From assembly GCA_041655035.1 (NCBI GenBank), contig JBAZCN010000026.1, forward strand, positions 1 to 32,145: a stretch of DNA of 32,145 nt. Direction: 5' to 3'. This DNA is from NAT127 sp041655035 (GTDB taxonomy: Bacteria; Pseudomonadota; Gammaproteobacteria; Pseudomonadales; Porticoccaceae). The stretch's first letter is position 1. Each line of letters starts with the position of its first letter. Positions 8,211-15,848 of this stretch are shown here, one piece after another. Under the pieces are notes generated by a model. The model worked only from the letters and a program-made list of their open reading frames with translations. It did no database searches and had not been told where the DNA came from. Both the position numbers and the translations under genes were made by a program.

Positions 8211-8432
8211 CTACTTGTTACCTTCGTCATCAAACCCCAGCCAGTGTTTCAACCGCTTGGGGGCATCGTTTTGCCGGCGATATGTGCCTTTTCCAGTTCG
8301 GTTTGTGAAACCGAAGTCTTGAGTTGGCCGGATCCATTTGCATATCAAACGCCGTTCTTTTAACAAATTTTGATCTTGGACAGTGAGATTGCCCAGACTG
8401 TCGGAAAATGTGTCGGCGATGCGAAATCCCAT
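8211..8432 (-). pseudogene. UvrD-type helicase N-terminal remnant, frameshifted
   Basis: The first residues, MGFRIADTFSDSLGNLT, match the N-terminus of a family of UvrD-like helicases (typically RIADTFTDSLARLTG). After about residue 23 the open frame loses resemblance. Shifted by one base it reads VKRTAFDMQMDPANSRL followed by RFHKPN, the continuation expected for the same family. One extra base in the AAATTT run around 8362-8368 explains this. Family resemblance ends by about 8290, and no helicase body follows, so the gene is both frameshifted and truncated. It starts only 4 bases after the stop of the 273-aa gene, so that gene and a helicase probably once formed a pair, later interrupted by the downstream two-gene module. 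Confidence 0.7.
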
Positions 8433-8436
8433 GTCA

Positions 8437-9258
8437 TCACTCTTCTGAGATTGGCTGTTGAGGGTCCGAACCCAAGCTGATGTACTCCAGTCTCCAAGGT
8501 TTTAGAAGTTGTGACTGCCGGTAGGTGAGCGCCTCATCCGAAACAACGTCTACAAATCTCAGTTCGATGTCCTGCCAATCTTGACCGGATTCGTTAAAGA
8601 GTTTCGCTTTGAAGGCGTTTTGGATTTTATCTTTCAGCGATTCTGCGGACGCTCTGGCTCTTCCTGCATCATCAGCTGTTTGATACAAAATAACGATATC
8701 TAGCAGGTAGATATCGTCGGGCCCGGCCTCTTCATTAGCGATGTCAAAATAGATAGCAGCAATGTCGCTACCGAGTTTTTTCCCAGCGTCCGCAATTTTT
8801 CTATCCAGTTTATGCGTGGTTAATCTTTGCTCAAACTCGTCTGGAAAGGCAGATCGTCGATACCGGCTGGCCAGCCAGCGCTGAAAAGTCACCTTGTCAC
8901 TTTTACTAAGGTGCACATCCGACGGAGTGTGCCCCAATAGATTGACCTTGGGTATTGACGCCTTCTTCAGCGCTTCGAGCTCAATATAAGGCTTTTCGCT
9001 GCTCACAATCGGCAGATGTAATTTTCGAGCATTTTTGCCGTTGGCAAAATTTCCATTGAATTGAGCATCGGTAATTTCTTTGCCAACAACAACTTCTACA
9101 CAAGGTTCAGATTCTGGCGGTTGAGTCAGATCGCAGTCGTGTGATGCGACGACGACCAAACAATCAGGCTCGCTTGTCGAAAGGCCCAGCTCAGTGGCTG
9201 TAGCTTTTGAGAGAAATTTGCCCTGTCGCCAAGGTGTTTCTCTGGACCAGGTTTCCAT
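8437..9258 (-). CDS. Hypothetical protein with SHDCDL motif
   Basis: The 273-residue protein is not assigned to a family. Near residues 34-44 it has VVVASHDCDLT, a Cys/His/Asp cluster in a beta strand that could be catalytic or metal-binding, followed by EPCVEVVVGKEI. A basic patch (WLASRYRRSAFP) lies around residues 135-150. The C-terminal half is a mixed alpha/beta region with a helix rich in Ala and Arg (DDAGRARASAESLKDKI). No signal peptide or membrane helix is seen. It starts 9 bases after the XRE gene and ends 4 bases before the helicase remnant, so it belongs to one operon with both. The context suggests a defence or nucleic-acid-related role, without proof. Confidence 0.6.
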   Translation of the reverse strand: METWSRETPWRQGKFLSKATATELGLSTSEPDCLVVVASHDCDLTQPPESEPCVEVVVGKEITDAQFNGNFANGKNARKLHLPIVSSEKPYIELEALKKASIPKVNLLGHTPSDVHLSKSDKVTFQRWLASRYRRSAFPDEFEQRLTTHKLDRKIADAGKKLGSDIAAIYFDIANEEAGPDDIYLLDIVILYQTADDAGRARASAESLKDKIQNAFKAKLFNESGQDWQDIELRFVDVVSDEALTYRQSQLLKPWRLEYISLGSDPQQPISEE

Positions 9259-9267
9259 AGGGATGGA

Positions 9268-9894
9268 TTACTCCAAGTCTGAGCCAGCATCATATCGAGG
9301 CGATGTGCGACCCCGCAGGCGACGAGCCAAGCTGGAGCGCTCGTCAACTTCTCGCTTGATTTGCGCTATCAGCGTTTTGGCGGGTTGATAAATTGACTCC
9401 CCTTCAGCCAACAGGTCCAAGAGGCTTTTGCCCTGAATGAACGGTCGCTTTATGAGCAAGCCAGTAACCTCGATGTTCTCTCTCTCGAACAGGTCAGCCG
9501 CGTTGTTGAGATCAGTCAAGCGTTCGAGGTTTTTCTCGGTGGGTTTTTCGCCATTTCGCCAGTTATAAATTGCCGTGCGCGAAACGCCAAAAATTTGAGC
9601 TTGTCGAGAGATGCTTAACCCGAATATCTCCTTGATTCGGTCAGTCACATATTCCGCGTCAAAAGAGTAAGACGCATTCTCCGTCTGTGGCTCTGCATTA
9701 ACGATAAGGGGTTGGTCGAGCGCACTAACAGGCATTTCGTAGCCAGTATGCTGGAACGCCATTACTGGCATTACGACCCCAGAAGACAGCGAGATTGAGG
9801 CCAGCAGAATCGCCTTCACGTGCCTTATTGAACTCTCTCCTGTTTGGGGGGTGGCATCGGTCCAGCCTCCGGTTGCTCGAATGTCATAAGTCAT
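9268..9894 (-). CDS. XRE-type HTH regulator with hydrophobic N-terminus
   Basis: The 208-residue protein starts after a strong AAGGAGG site. Residues about 85-125 form a helix-turn-helix (SISRQAQIFGVSRTAIYNWRNGEKPT). The part after it (FERENIEVTGLLIKRPFIQGKSLLDLLAEGE, then a basic tail) resembles the C-terminal partner-binding region of Xre/MbcA/ParS-type antitoxins. Unusually, residues 28-47 form a hydrophobic stretch (AILLASISLSSGVVMPVMAF) after a basic RHVK, like a signal anchor. It may be a membrane-tethered regulator, or the segment may be a buried helix. The gene lies between the TIGR04255 gene (9-base gap) and the 273-aa gene, and probably controls this operon. Confidence 0.65.
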   Translation of the reverse strand: MTYDIRATGGWTDATPQTGESSIRHVKAILLASISLSSGVVMPVMAFQHTGYEMPVSALDQPLIVNAEPQTENASYSFDAEYVTDRIKEIFGLSISRQAQIFGVSRTAIYNWRNGEKPTEKNLERLTDLNNAADLFERENIEVTGLLIKRPFIQGKSLLDLLAEGESIYQPAKTLIAQIKREVDERSSLARRLRGRTSPRYDAGSDLE

Positions 9895-9903
9895 AAAGCC
9901 TCC

Positions 9904-10674
9904 TTATTCCCAGACAGTTAGCGCGTGCTCGGTAATTAGCTCCCTGAACGAGCTATTGATGTCGTCGTGCAGGCCTGTCAGATTGGCCATAATACTGGCC
10001 AGGTCGAAAGGCTGCCGTTTATCGTTAAAAGCGTCAGAATCTATAATGGCGTGCCTGCCTCTATGCTCGAGGAACTTTTCTTTCAACTGTGGCGCCAAAG
10101 GGTGTAGCTCTGCTGGAAGTGTGAGCTGGCCGTCACGAATGATGACACGTGTAATGAGTGTGCCATGCTCGCTACGCGAGACGGTTTCACTAAATGAATG
10201 AGTGAGTTGGGAAACGCGATCCGATAATCCCATAACCTCATTGACCAGATATTGCGAAAGCGTATCGCCTGCCGCTGGCTGAACAGCATCAAAATATCGA
10301 ATGCCTAAACGCGAAACATAGTCCAGCCCCGGCTTCAATGAATCATTCAGCGTTTTGATTCCCAGTTCGACCATCTGTGAAAACTCGGAAAAGGTTTCAT
10401 AATCCGTGGTCTGAAATGTCAGAGAATTATTGTCCAGGACAAAACTGGATGTTCCTGCGATGTCGCCAAATACATATCGCGCCTGCTGAGATACATTGGT
10501 CGCACCGTTTTGGAAGGCAACGATTTGCACATTTTCCTGACGAAAGTCCGGGAAGTGAGCAACTCTCAACTTCTCCTGTATGTCTGGAATACAATCATTC
10601 AACTTAAGTAGAGGATTAAACCTCACCTGCGCCAGCGTGAAAAACACCGGCGCATTGCTCATTTTTTGGCCCAT
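9904..10674 (-). CDS. TIGR04255 family protein
   Basis: The 256-residue protein has the characteristic opening SNAPVFFTLAQVRFNPLLKL, then PDIQEKLR and FPDF, a beta-rich middle (SSFVLDNNSLTFQTTDYETF), RLGIRYFDAV near residue 130 and a C-terminal HDDINSSFRELIT. These fit the sporadically distributed TIGR04255 family, about 250 residues long and of unknown biochemical function. A GGAGG site 4 bases before the ATG at 10674 favours this start over the ATG four codons later. It is the first gene of the minus-strand cargo operon. Direct repeats 35-62 bases upstream are probable operators. Such genes are often found in mobile islands beside XRE regulators. No enzymatic residues can be named. Confidence 0.75.
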   Translation of the reverse strand: MGQKMSNAPVFFTLAQVRFNPLLKLNDCIPDIQEKLRVAHFPDFRQENVQIVAFQNGATNVSQQARYVFGDIAGTSSFVLDNNSLTFQTTDYETFSEFSQMVELGIKTLNDSLKPGLDYVSRLGIRYFDAVQPAAGDTLSQYLVNEVMGLSDRVSQLTHSFSETVSRSEHGTLITRVIIRDGQLTLPAELHPLAPQLKEKFLEHRGRHAIIDSDAFNDKRQPFDLASIMANLTGLHDDINSSFRELITEHALTVWE

Positions 10675-10709
10675 AACGCCTCCGGAGCACTCGCTGGGTT
10701 TACAAAAGG

Positions 10710-10736
10710 GTTGACACTTTACACTTTAGTTGACAC
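10710..10736 (-). promoter_or_regulatory. Promoter/operator of the cargo operon
   Basis: On the minus strand GTGTCAAC occurs twice, 19 bases apart (10729-10736 and 10710-10717), about two helical turns. Between them is a -10-like TGTAAA, with a weak TTGCTC -35 candidate upstream. The tandem ACACTTT units at 10714-10727 (plus strand) add to the repeat. The spacing and overlap with the promoter suggest a dimeric repressor site, most simply for the XRE protein encoded in the same operon. Confidence 0.45.
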
Positions 10737-11062
10737 CTGGAGCAAGTAAAAGTTTTGCCTTTGTTTCAGCACTAAATGAATCATCCAAGCCAATTTATAT
10801 TCATTTTAGTTATAAAAAAGCATTTAGCAGGCCACTTAAAACATTCCTGCTATCTTCCCTTACCCACGGTATCAGACCAAGATGTGAGCGGTCAGCTGTT
10901 CGTGGGGGCTGTTTCGGCCTGCTTTTCACCCGCTTCCGCGATTGTTCCCCCCCCTCCGGGCAGATTTCGGGGGCACCGCGCCCTATGCATGCGAGCCGCC
11001 CCACCAATGGGAGGTTCTAGCCTGCTTGCTGGTATTGTGTGCCACTTCCTGCTCCAACACTT
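10737..11062. other. Non-coding stretch between cargo operon and traN remnant
   Basis: No convincing gene is present. Roughly 10780-10850 is AT-rich and may mark the cargo edge. From about 10870 the composition becomes GC-richer, as in the traN remnant. Nothing resembling an integrase site or RNA gene is recognised. Confidence 0.5.
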
Positions 11063-12463
11063 TTATTTGTGGTTTGAAAGCTCCTCCGTTGCCCCCTGCC
11101 GCAGTTGCTGCGCATCAATACCATCCAATCGCTCGATTGCCCGTTCTGCGGCACTTTGGCGGCTGCCATCGACGTTCAGTGTGTTCCCACTGCCGGTAAG
11201 CTGCTCCAGATCCAGAGACGGAATATCCGGCATATTCCCGGTCAGGGACAGGATACCCATCCACTCGTCCAGGTTGACCTGGCTCCAGTCCACCCGGTTG
11301 AGCTGGCTGGCGGTGAGTCCGCCACAGCTCGGATGCTTGGCGCTGCCCCAGTTCAGACCGAGTTGCGGGCGGGTTTGCTCCTGGATGATGCGAGACAGTG
11401 GCGAGTTGAAGCAGCAGTAGGTCTGCCGTTTCTCGACACAGGCACCGAGGAACTTGGACTTGCAGTAGGAACCGACGTAGTGACAGCTCTTGAGCGCCCG
11501 CTTGGCATTCATCTCGAACTCGGATTGCTCACACTTCCAAATCAGCTGGATCAGGATCATGGCTACCGAATAAATCATGTAGGCCGTCATCACGGTACTC
11601 AGCACGGCACCGGCTGCACCGCCCAAGGCGAAGTTGCCGCCCGACACCACCCCATCGGCACCGACGGCGCCGCCTACGTTGCTGAACAGCGCCGACTGGG
11701 CGCCGGAACCAAAGGTCGTGCCCACCCATTCCGCGGTCTTGTTGGTCAGGGCCTGCATAAAACCCGTCGCCGCTTGTTCGGCGCCGGCCTGGGCGGCGGT
11801 CGAGGGGCCGGACCCCATCAGGGAGTCCCAGGCAGAGACGAAGGGTTCCTTGACGGCGCTCCAGGTGCTGGTCACCGGTTCACGCAACGTATTCCATGAG
11901 CCGTACAGTGCCGATGAGGGGTCCATGGCCATGATGGCGGTATCCAGCTTGTTTACCGCCGTGATCATGTTGATGTAGTCGGTCAGCGAAACGCCCGACG
12001 GCTTTTCACAGCAGTCGACGATGCCGCCGACGGCCTTCTTGCATTCCCCGGCGGTGCCCTTGAAGACGGTACATTCCACGTTGCTTTGGCCATCGGTGCC
12101 CGTACAGCTCATGTCGTTGGTCATGTACTGCGCCGCATTGAGCATCGCCGCTGCCTCGGCGAAATTCGCCTGGGTCACGGACTCCGGTTCCAGGCAGTCC
12201 GTCCCCATGCAGCGCACCGGGCCCGGACAGTCGTACTCGTTTTTCATCCGGGCATTCTGCACTTCGACGTCCTCGCCGCAGTCGTAGATCAGGTTTTGGA
12301 TGTAGCAGAAGCCCTCGTGACCGGCGCCACCTTCGGTGCATTCGGTACGGACGAACTCACAGGCCGGATTTTGCTCCAATGCCTGGCAGGTATTGGTGGT
12401 CGTGTTCTGTCCGGTGTTGACGATGGTCTGGGTGTTGCCGCTGTCCCTGCCGGCCGCCTGCAA
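11063..12463 (-). pseudogene. traN: traN, C-terminal portion (5' deleted)
   Basis: About 460 residues resemble the C-terminal part of F/SXT-type TraN, the outer-membrane mating-pair stabilisation protein. The sequence is cysteine-rich (CQALEQNPACEFVRTECTEG; CCEKPSG; KSCHYVGSYCKSKFLGAC), has a hydrophobic Gly/Ala-rich segment in the middle, and carries the conserved end CCFNSPLSRIIQEQTRPQLG followed by HPSCGGLTASQLNRVDWSQ. Full TraN proteins are much longer, with an N-terminal signal peptide. Here the similarity stops near 12455, where an in-frame stop and the truncated parM-like gene begin; no start codon or ribosome-binding site is evident. Without a signal peptide it cannot act in mating. 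It may also be an SGI1-like traN copy. Confidence 0.75.
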
Positions 12464-13225
12464 GGTTGGGAGCGGGAGCTACACCCCGATTACCCACAGA
12501 CCAAAGCCTATCGGGCCCTGTTTCATGCCGCGCTGTTATTGGCTGAGACGGACGCCATCGAGCTGGTGGTTGCCGGGCTGCCCGTCTCCCAGTTTCATGA
12601 AGCCAACCGACGTGAAGCGCTCGTCAGCCACCTGAAAGGCGTTCATCAGGTCACGCCTAAACGCAGCATTACCGTGCATGAGGTCAAGGTCCTGCCGCAG
12701 CCGGCCGGAGCCTATATGGACCTGGTGCAATCCGGTGGCGATCTGGCCTTGATCGAGGAAGGTCGCGTGGTGGTGATTGATCCCGGCTTCTTTTCGGTGG
12801 ACTGGGTTGCCCTGGAAGGTGGCGAGATCCGCTACAGCTCATCCGGCACCAGTCTGCAAGCCATGTCGGTGTTGCTGGAAACCATAGACAAGCTGATCGC
12901 CGAGGACCACGGTGCCAAGGTCGGCATGGATCGCCTGGAAAAGGCCATGCGCACCGCTGATCTGAACGTGCTGCTCTTTGGTGAAAAGGTCGATATCGCT
13001 CCCTATCTGAAAACCGCCATGAAGAAAGTGGCACCCGTGGCCCTGACGGCCATGCGCCAGTCCATGAGGGACGAGAGTATCAATGCCGATCTGGTTCTGA
13101 TCGCAGGCGGTGGTGCCGAAGCCTACAAGGACGCCGCCCGGGAGATCTTTGGCCGCAGCAAGATCATCGTGCCGGAACAGTCGGTTTTGGCGAACGTCCG
13201 GGGCTTTTGGTTCTATGGTGCCTGA
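12458..13225 (+). pseudogene. parM/stbA-like partition ATPase, N-terminus deleted
   Basis: About 255 residues match the ParM/StbA actin-like fold from the middle onward: RALFHAALLLAETDAIELVVAGLP, then VLPQPAGAYMDLV, the phosphate-2-type ALIEEGRVVVIDPGFFSVDWV, and LVLIAGGGAEAYKDAAREIF near the end. The first 70-80 residues, with the phosphate-1 loop needed to bind ATP, are missing. The frame stays open upstream only through the antisense of traN. The truncation point is the same as that of traN on the other strand. The small gene 2 bases downstream is its likely partner. In SXT-type ICEs similar pairs (SrpM/SrpR) stabilise the excised circle. Confidence 0.75.
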
Positions 13226-13227
13226 TC

Positions 13228-13503
13228 ATGCGCGTCGTCGTGAACATCCCCACAGGGAGCCACCCTGAACTGCTCAGAGAATTGGAGCAGACACCGCCCA
13301 GAGAAAGGGCGGAGCGTCTGCGCATGCTGGCCACCATTGGCTTGCTGAATATGGGGCAGCCGGGGTACAGAGGGCAACCAGCCGCATCTTCCGATCCCCA
13401 AACAATACAAACAGAGCCGAATCTGGAAATGGGATCACCTGTCGAGTCTGATGCGACCCGGCGGAAAAACCAGCTCAAGTCCAGGCTCAGACTTGGGCTC
13501 TGA
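13228..13503 (+). CDS. Small partition partner (ParR/StbB-like)
   Basis: The 91-residue protein begins 2 bases after the parM-like stop codon. Its N-terminus (MRVVVNIPTGSHPELLREL) has the beta strand plus helix pattern of ribbon-helix-helix DNA-binding proteins, and a second helix follows (ERAERLRMLATIGLLNM). The C-terminal half is polar and ends in basic residues. This matches the position and size of the adaptor that links a ParM filament to centromere DNA. The assignment rests mainly on gene order. With the upstream ATPase truncated, it probably no longer supports partition but could still bind DNA. Confidence 0.5.
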   Translation: MRVVVNIPTGSHPELLRELEQTPPRERAERLRMLATIGLLNMGQPGYRGQPAASSDPQTIQTEPNLEMGSPVESDATRRKNQLKSRLRLGL

Positions 13504-13588
13504 GAGGCTGAAACCCCAGGCCAGGATTTGAAGGACAGCGTCAACAGGGAGGGTAACGGGCCTTTTAACGCCTTTACTGCCAAGCGGT

Positions 13589-13798
13589 TTACCCGTTTTG
13601 GCAGTGACGCGCCTGGCTGCGCTGGCTGATCCAGTCGTTGATCTCACTTTCCAGCCAACCCACCGCGCGTGCGCCAATGCGGATGGAACGGGGAAAGTCA
13701 CCGCTGGCCATCAATGCATAGATGGTACTGCGGCCAAAACCAGTTTTGGCTTTGACATCCGGGAGGCGAAGGATTTTATCCTGGGATGATAGCTGCAT
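13589..13798 (-). CDS. AlpA-family transcriptional regulator
   Basis: The 69-residue protein is a typical AlpA/MerR-like small winged helix: LRLPDVKAKTGFGRSTIYALMASGDFPRSIRIGARAVGWLESEINDWI. AlpA-type proteins in P4-like elements and islands activate the integrase gene or act as excision factors. Here it is the last recognisable element gene before the host cluster, but no integrase is found beside it. An inverted repeat (ACTGCCAA at 13576-13583, TTGGCAGT at 13598-13605) overlaps its 3' end. It probably remains functional as a DNA-binding protein, with its natural target lost. Confidence 0.85.
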   Translation of the reverse strand: MQLSSQDKILRLPDVKAKTGFGRSTIYALMASGDFPRSIRIGARAVGWLESEINDWISQRSQARHCQNG

Positions 13799-14577
13799 GT
13801 GTTTGTCCTCTTGGCGCTATTAACATCAGCCAAGAGTCTGCCAGTCCGTTGCGAACGCAGTTGGCAAGATAAACAACCGTTTTCTGCAACTTGCTTGGGT
13901 GAGTTAGGTGAGTATCGCCAGGCCCTATGGGGCTGTTCAAGTAACGAAGCTGGGCAACGGGTGGCTGGGGACGGACTCGTCTCGGCAGTACGGATCGGTA
14001 GATATTTCTCCAGACATGAGCTTGGTTTGACTGCTTGCCACCGGTATCCGGCGTCCAATCGGGTTAACGGCTGCAGAAGACTCCGATCTGCCGCGCAAAA
14101 AACGCCGCCGGGCATGGAAATGGGTGGGGAGGCGGTGTCGAAAAGAGACAGTAACTAAGCTATTATCCTGTCAATCGCAAGACGCCACGCTTTGATAGAG
14201 GTAGATTCGGACTTTCATCCATAGCCCTCCATTAAGATTCAGCAAAAGCCACGGGCAAATGGTGGGCAGCCTGGTGGGCAAGCGCTGAATATTCGCTGGC
14301 AGAATTTTTATAACTTATTGATATGTCAAACATTACTGATCTTGCTCAGCGAGCAGATCCAGAATATCGAATGACTTCCACCGGCGTCGTTATCGGGCAT
14401 CCGCCGGGTGGCCGCGCCACCTCTGAGGCGGGCATCCGGGGATGCCCCTGCCCGGCCACTGGCTTGGCAAGGCTGCTGGCGCCACTCCGCAACCCATGTT
14501 CCGCGCAACCGCTGGAATATGCCTGAATCATTATTTGAAGGTTACGGAAAAAATAAAGCGAAAATAGCGGAAGCGAC
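13799..14577. other. Non-coding junction between element and fliA
   Basis: The open frames here look like chance frames: no family motif, no ribosome-binding site. The stretch should contain the right element boundary, yet no tRNA, integrase or clear attachment duplication is seen. It holds a short tandem TGGTGGGCA repeat (14260-14280), an AT-rich segment near 14300-14340 and a GC-rich inverted repeat near 14430-14446. Confidence 0.5.
14260..14280. repeat. Short direct repeat, possible integrase arm site
   Basis: TGGTGGGCA occurs at 14260-14268 and 14272-14280, 12 bases apart. Tandem short repeats of this size can be arm-type binding sites of tyrosine integrases or excision factors near an attachment site. 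The position, after the last element gene, is suggestive only. Confidence 0.3.
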
Positions 14578-15276
14578 CTACCTGCCCGCAGCAAGCCTGG
14601 CGCGCAGACGGCTCACCGCCTGGCTGTGGAGCTGGCAGACCCGGGATTCGGTGACGCCGAGCACCACCCCGATCTCCTTGAGATTGAGTTCTTCCTGGTA
14701 GTACAGGGTCATCAGCAGCTTTTCACGCTCCGGCAGCAGTTCGATGGCTGCGACCAGCAGCTCCCGCTGTTCGCGGTCGAGCAGCGCGTCGAATGGCGAC
14801 TGGCTGCCGCTGGCCGATGGCTCGCCGCCCGCTTCCACCAGTTCCTCGAAGGGCAACAGCTGGCCGCTGTTGACATCGGCCAGCAACTGCCGGTAATCCG
14901 CCAGATCCATCTTGAGCGCGCTGGCGATTTCCCGCTCTTCCGGCGGCCGGCCCAGAACCTGCTCCAGATGGCGCACACAGTTGTCGACGTTTCTGGCGTT
15001 GCGGCGCACGCTGCGGGGCAGCCAGTCACGGCTGCGCAGCTCGTCGATCATGGCGCCGCGGATGCGCTGGCTGGCAAAGGTGGCGAAGCTCGCGCCGGCA
15101 TTGGCGTCAAAACGACCGAAGGCGTCGAGCAGCCCCACCACCCCGGCCTGAATCAGGTCGTCCAGTTCGATGCTGGCAGGCAGCTTGACCTGCAAGGACA
15201 GCGCCTGCCGACGCACGATCGGCAGGTACTGCTCTATCAGCCCATCATGGTCTATCTTGCCCTTTACCGTGTACAT
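14578..15276 (-). CDS. fliA: Flagellar sigma factor FliA (sigma-28)
   Basis: This is sigma-28, which directs transcription of late flagellar and chemotaxis genes. Region 2 (LQVKLPASIELDDLIQAG; FATFASQRIRGAMIDELRSRDWLPRSVRRNAR), region 3 and the region 4 helix-turn-helix (LYYQEELNLKEIGVVLGVTESRVCQLHSQAVSRLR) are all present. The start at 15276 gives 232 residues and MYTVKGKID, like E. coli FliA, with GTGAGG 8 bases upstream. An ATG at 15333 has a stronger GGAGGGGG site and would add 19 residues, so the start is not certain. It follows flhE by 128 bases. Its likely target is the promoter upstream of cheB in this window. Confidence 0.95.
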   Translation of the reverse strand: MYTVKGKIDHDGLIEQYLPIVRRQALSLQVKLPASIELDDLIQAGVVGLLDAFGRFDANAGASFATFASQRIRGAMIDELRSRDWLPRSVRRNARNVDNCVRHLEQVLGRPPEEREIASALKMDLADYRQLLADVNSGQLLPFEELVEAGGEPSASGSQSPFDALLDREQRELLVAAIELLPEREKLLMTLYYQEELNLKEIGVVLGVTESRVCQLHSQAVSRLRARLAAGR

Positions 15277-15404
15277 CCCCATAGCCTCACCGCTGACCGG
15301 GCGGCGACCGCACGTCTGCTGCCACCATCCCATTGACACCCCCTCCATTATTGGGAATCTGCGCCATCCGGATGCGTGAAATAAGCGCTATTGTTGCCTG
15401 CTAT

Positions 15405-15848
15405 TCACTCTATGGAGACGGGAATGTCATCTTGTCCATCCGCTTCGGTGTAGTTGACGATCACCTGCATCCCCTCGACAACCACCGCTTTCTGCTGCCC
15501 CGGCGTCAGCACAAAGCGAAAATGCAGCGGCGTGGTCGCCGCCAGGCCGGTGAAGGCCATGGTCTGGCCGCGCTGTTCGCTGGCCGGCACACAGTGGCCC
15601 GCAGCGCACAGCCAGGCGCGCAGCGCGGCCCCCGGCGGCAACCGGTAATGCCAGCGCACGGCGGCCATTCGCCCCCGCTCGGCCCGGCCGGGGTCTCTGG
15701 GCGCCAGTGGCAGCGACTCGTAGGTCCGCCCGCTCACCGCGACGCGAAGCAGTGGCGCCGTCGCGCTCCAGCCGCCGACCACCCCCGCGCTGGCGGGGCC
15801 GGTAACGGCCGCGGCCGCGATCATCAGCAGCATCGCCGCGACCCTCAT
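15405..15848 (-). CDS. flhE: Flagellar periplasmic protein FlhE
   Basis: The 147-residue protein has a clear signal peptide (MLLMIAAAAVTGPASA, cleavage near residue 21). The mature part has the FlhE pattern: a GGWSA start, VRWHYRLPPGAALRAWLC...C, GLAATTPLHFRFVL and a C-terminal VIVNYTE. FlhE is a periplasmic chaperone-like protein that in enterics is encoded after flhA and limits proton leakage through the flagellar export apparatus. Its ATG overlaps the stop codon of the upstream gene by 4 bases, so it is translated as part of the flhB-A-F run. The identification rests on the cysteine pair, the VIVNY ending and location. Confidence 0.8.
   Translation of the reverse strand: MRVAAMLLMIAAAAVTGPASAGVVGGWSATAPLLRVAVSGRTYESLPLAPRDPGRAERGRMAAVRWHYRLPPGAALRAWLCAAGHCVPASEQRGQTMAFTGLAATTPLHFRFVLTPGQQKAVVVEGMQVIVNYTEADGQDDIPVSIE

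Larger units (their letters stand above)
1..14300. mobile_element. Decayed integrative conjugative element or island
   Basis: The region combines genes typical of ICEs: a CI/Cro-type switch, a phage-type replication protein, an AcaB-like regulator, traN, a parM-like partition pair and an AlpA-type regulator. A block of AT-richer cargo genes sits between acaB and traN. The element continues beyond the left edge. The right boundary is not defined; 14300 is only an upper estimate, because fliA and the host motility cluster follow. No integrase, relaxase, coupling protein or other transfer gene is visible. The broken repressor and the traN/parM junction suggest an immobile remnant. From memory, the order partition genes, then transfer genes, then traN followed by a cargo site resembles SXT/R391-type ICEs. 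That comparison is inference. Confidence 0.7.

Noticed and set aside
11105..11899. Plus-strand frame of 264 codons opposite traN
   Set aside because: Gly/Leu/His-rich translation typical of an antisense shadow of a GC-rich gene.
12086..12457. Long plus-strand frame upstream of the ParM-like fragment
   Set aside because: It is the antisense of the well-conserved TraN cysteine-rich region, and shows no ParM N-terminal motif.
13799..14158. 119-codon frame after alpA
   Set aside because: No ribosome-binding site, no recognisable domain, composition unlike neighbours.
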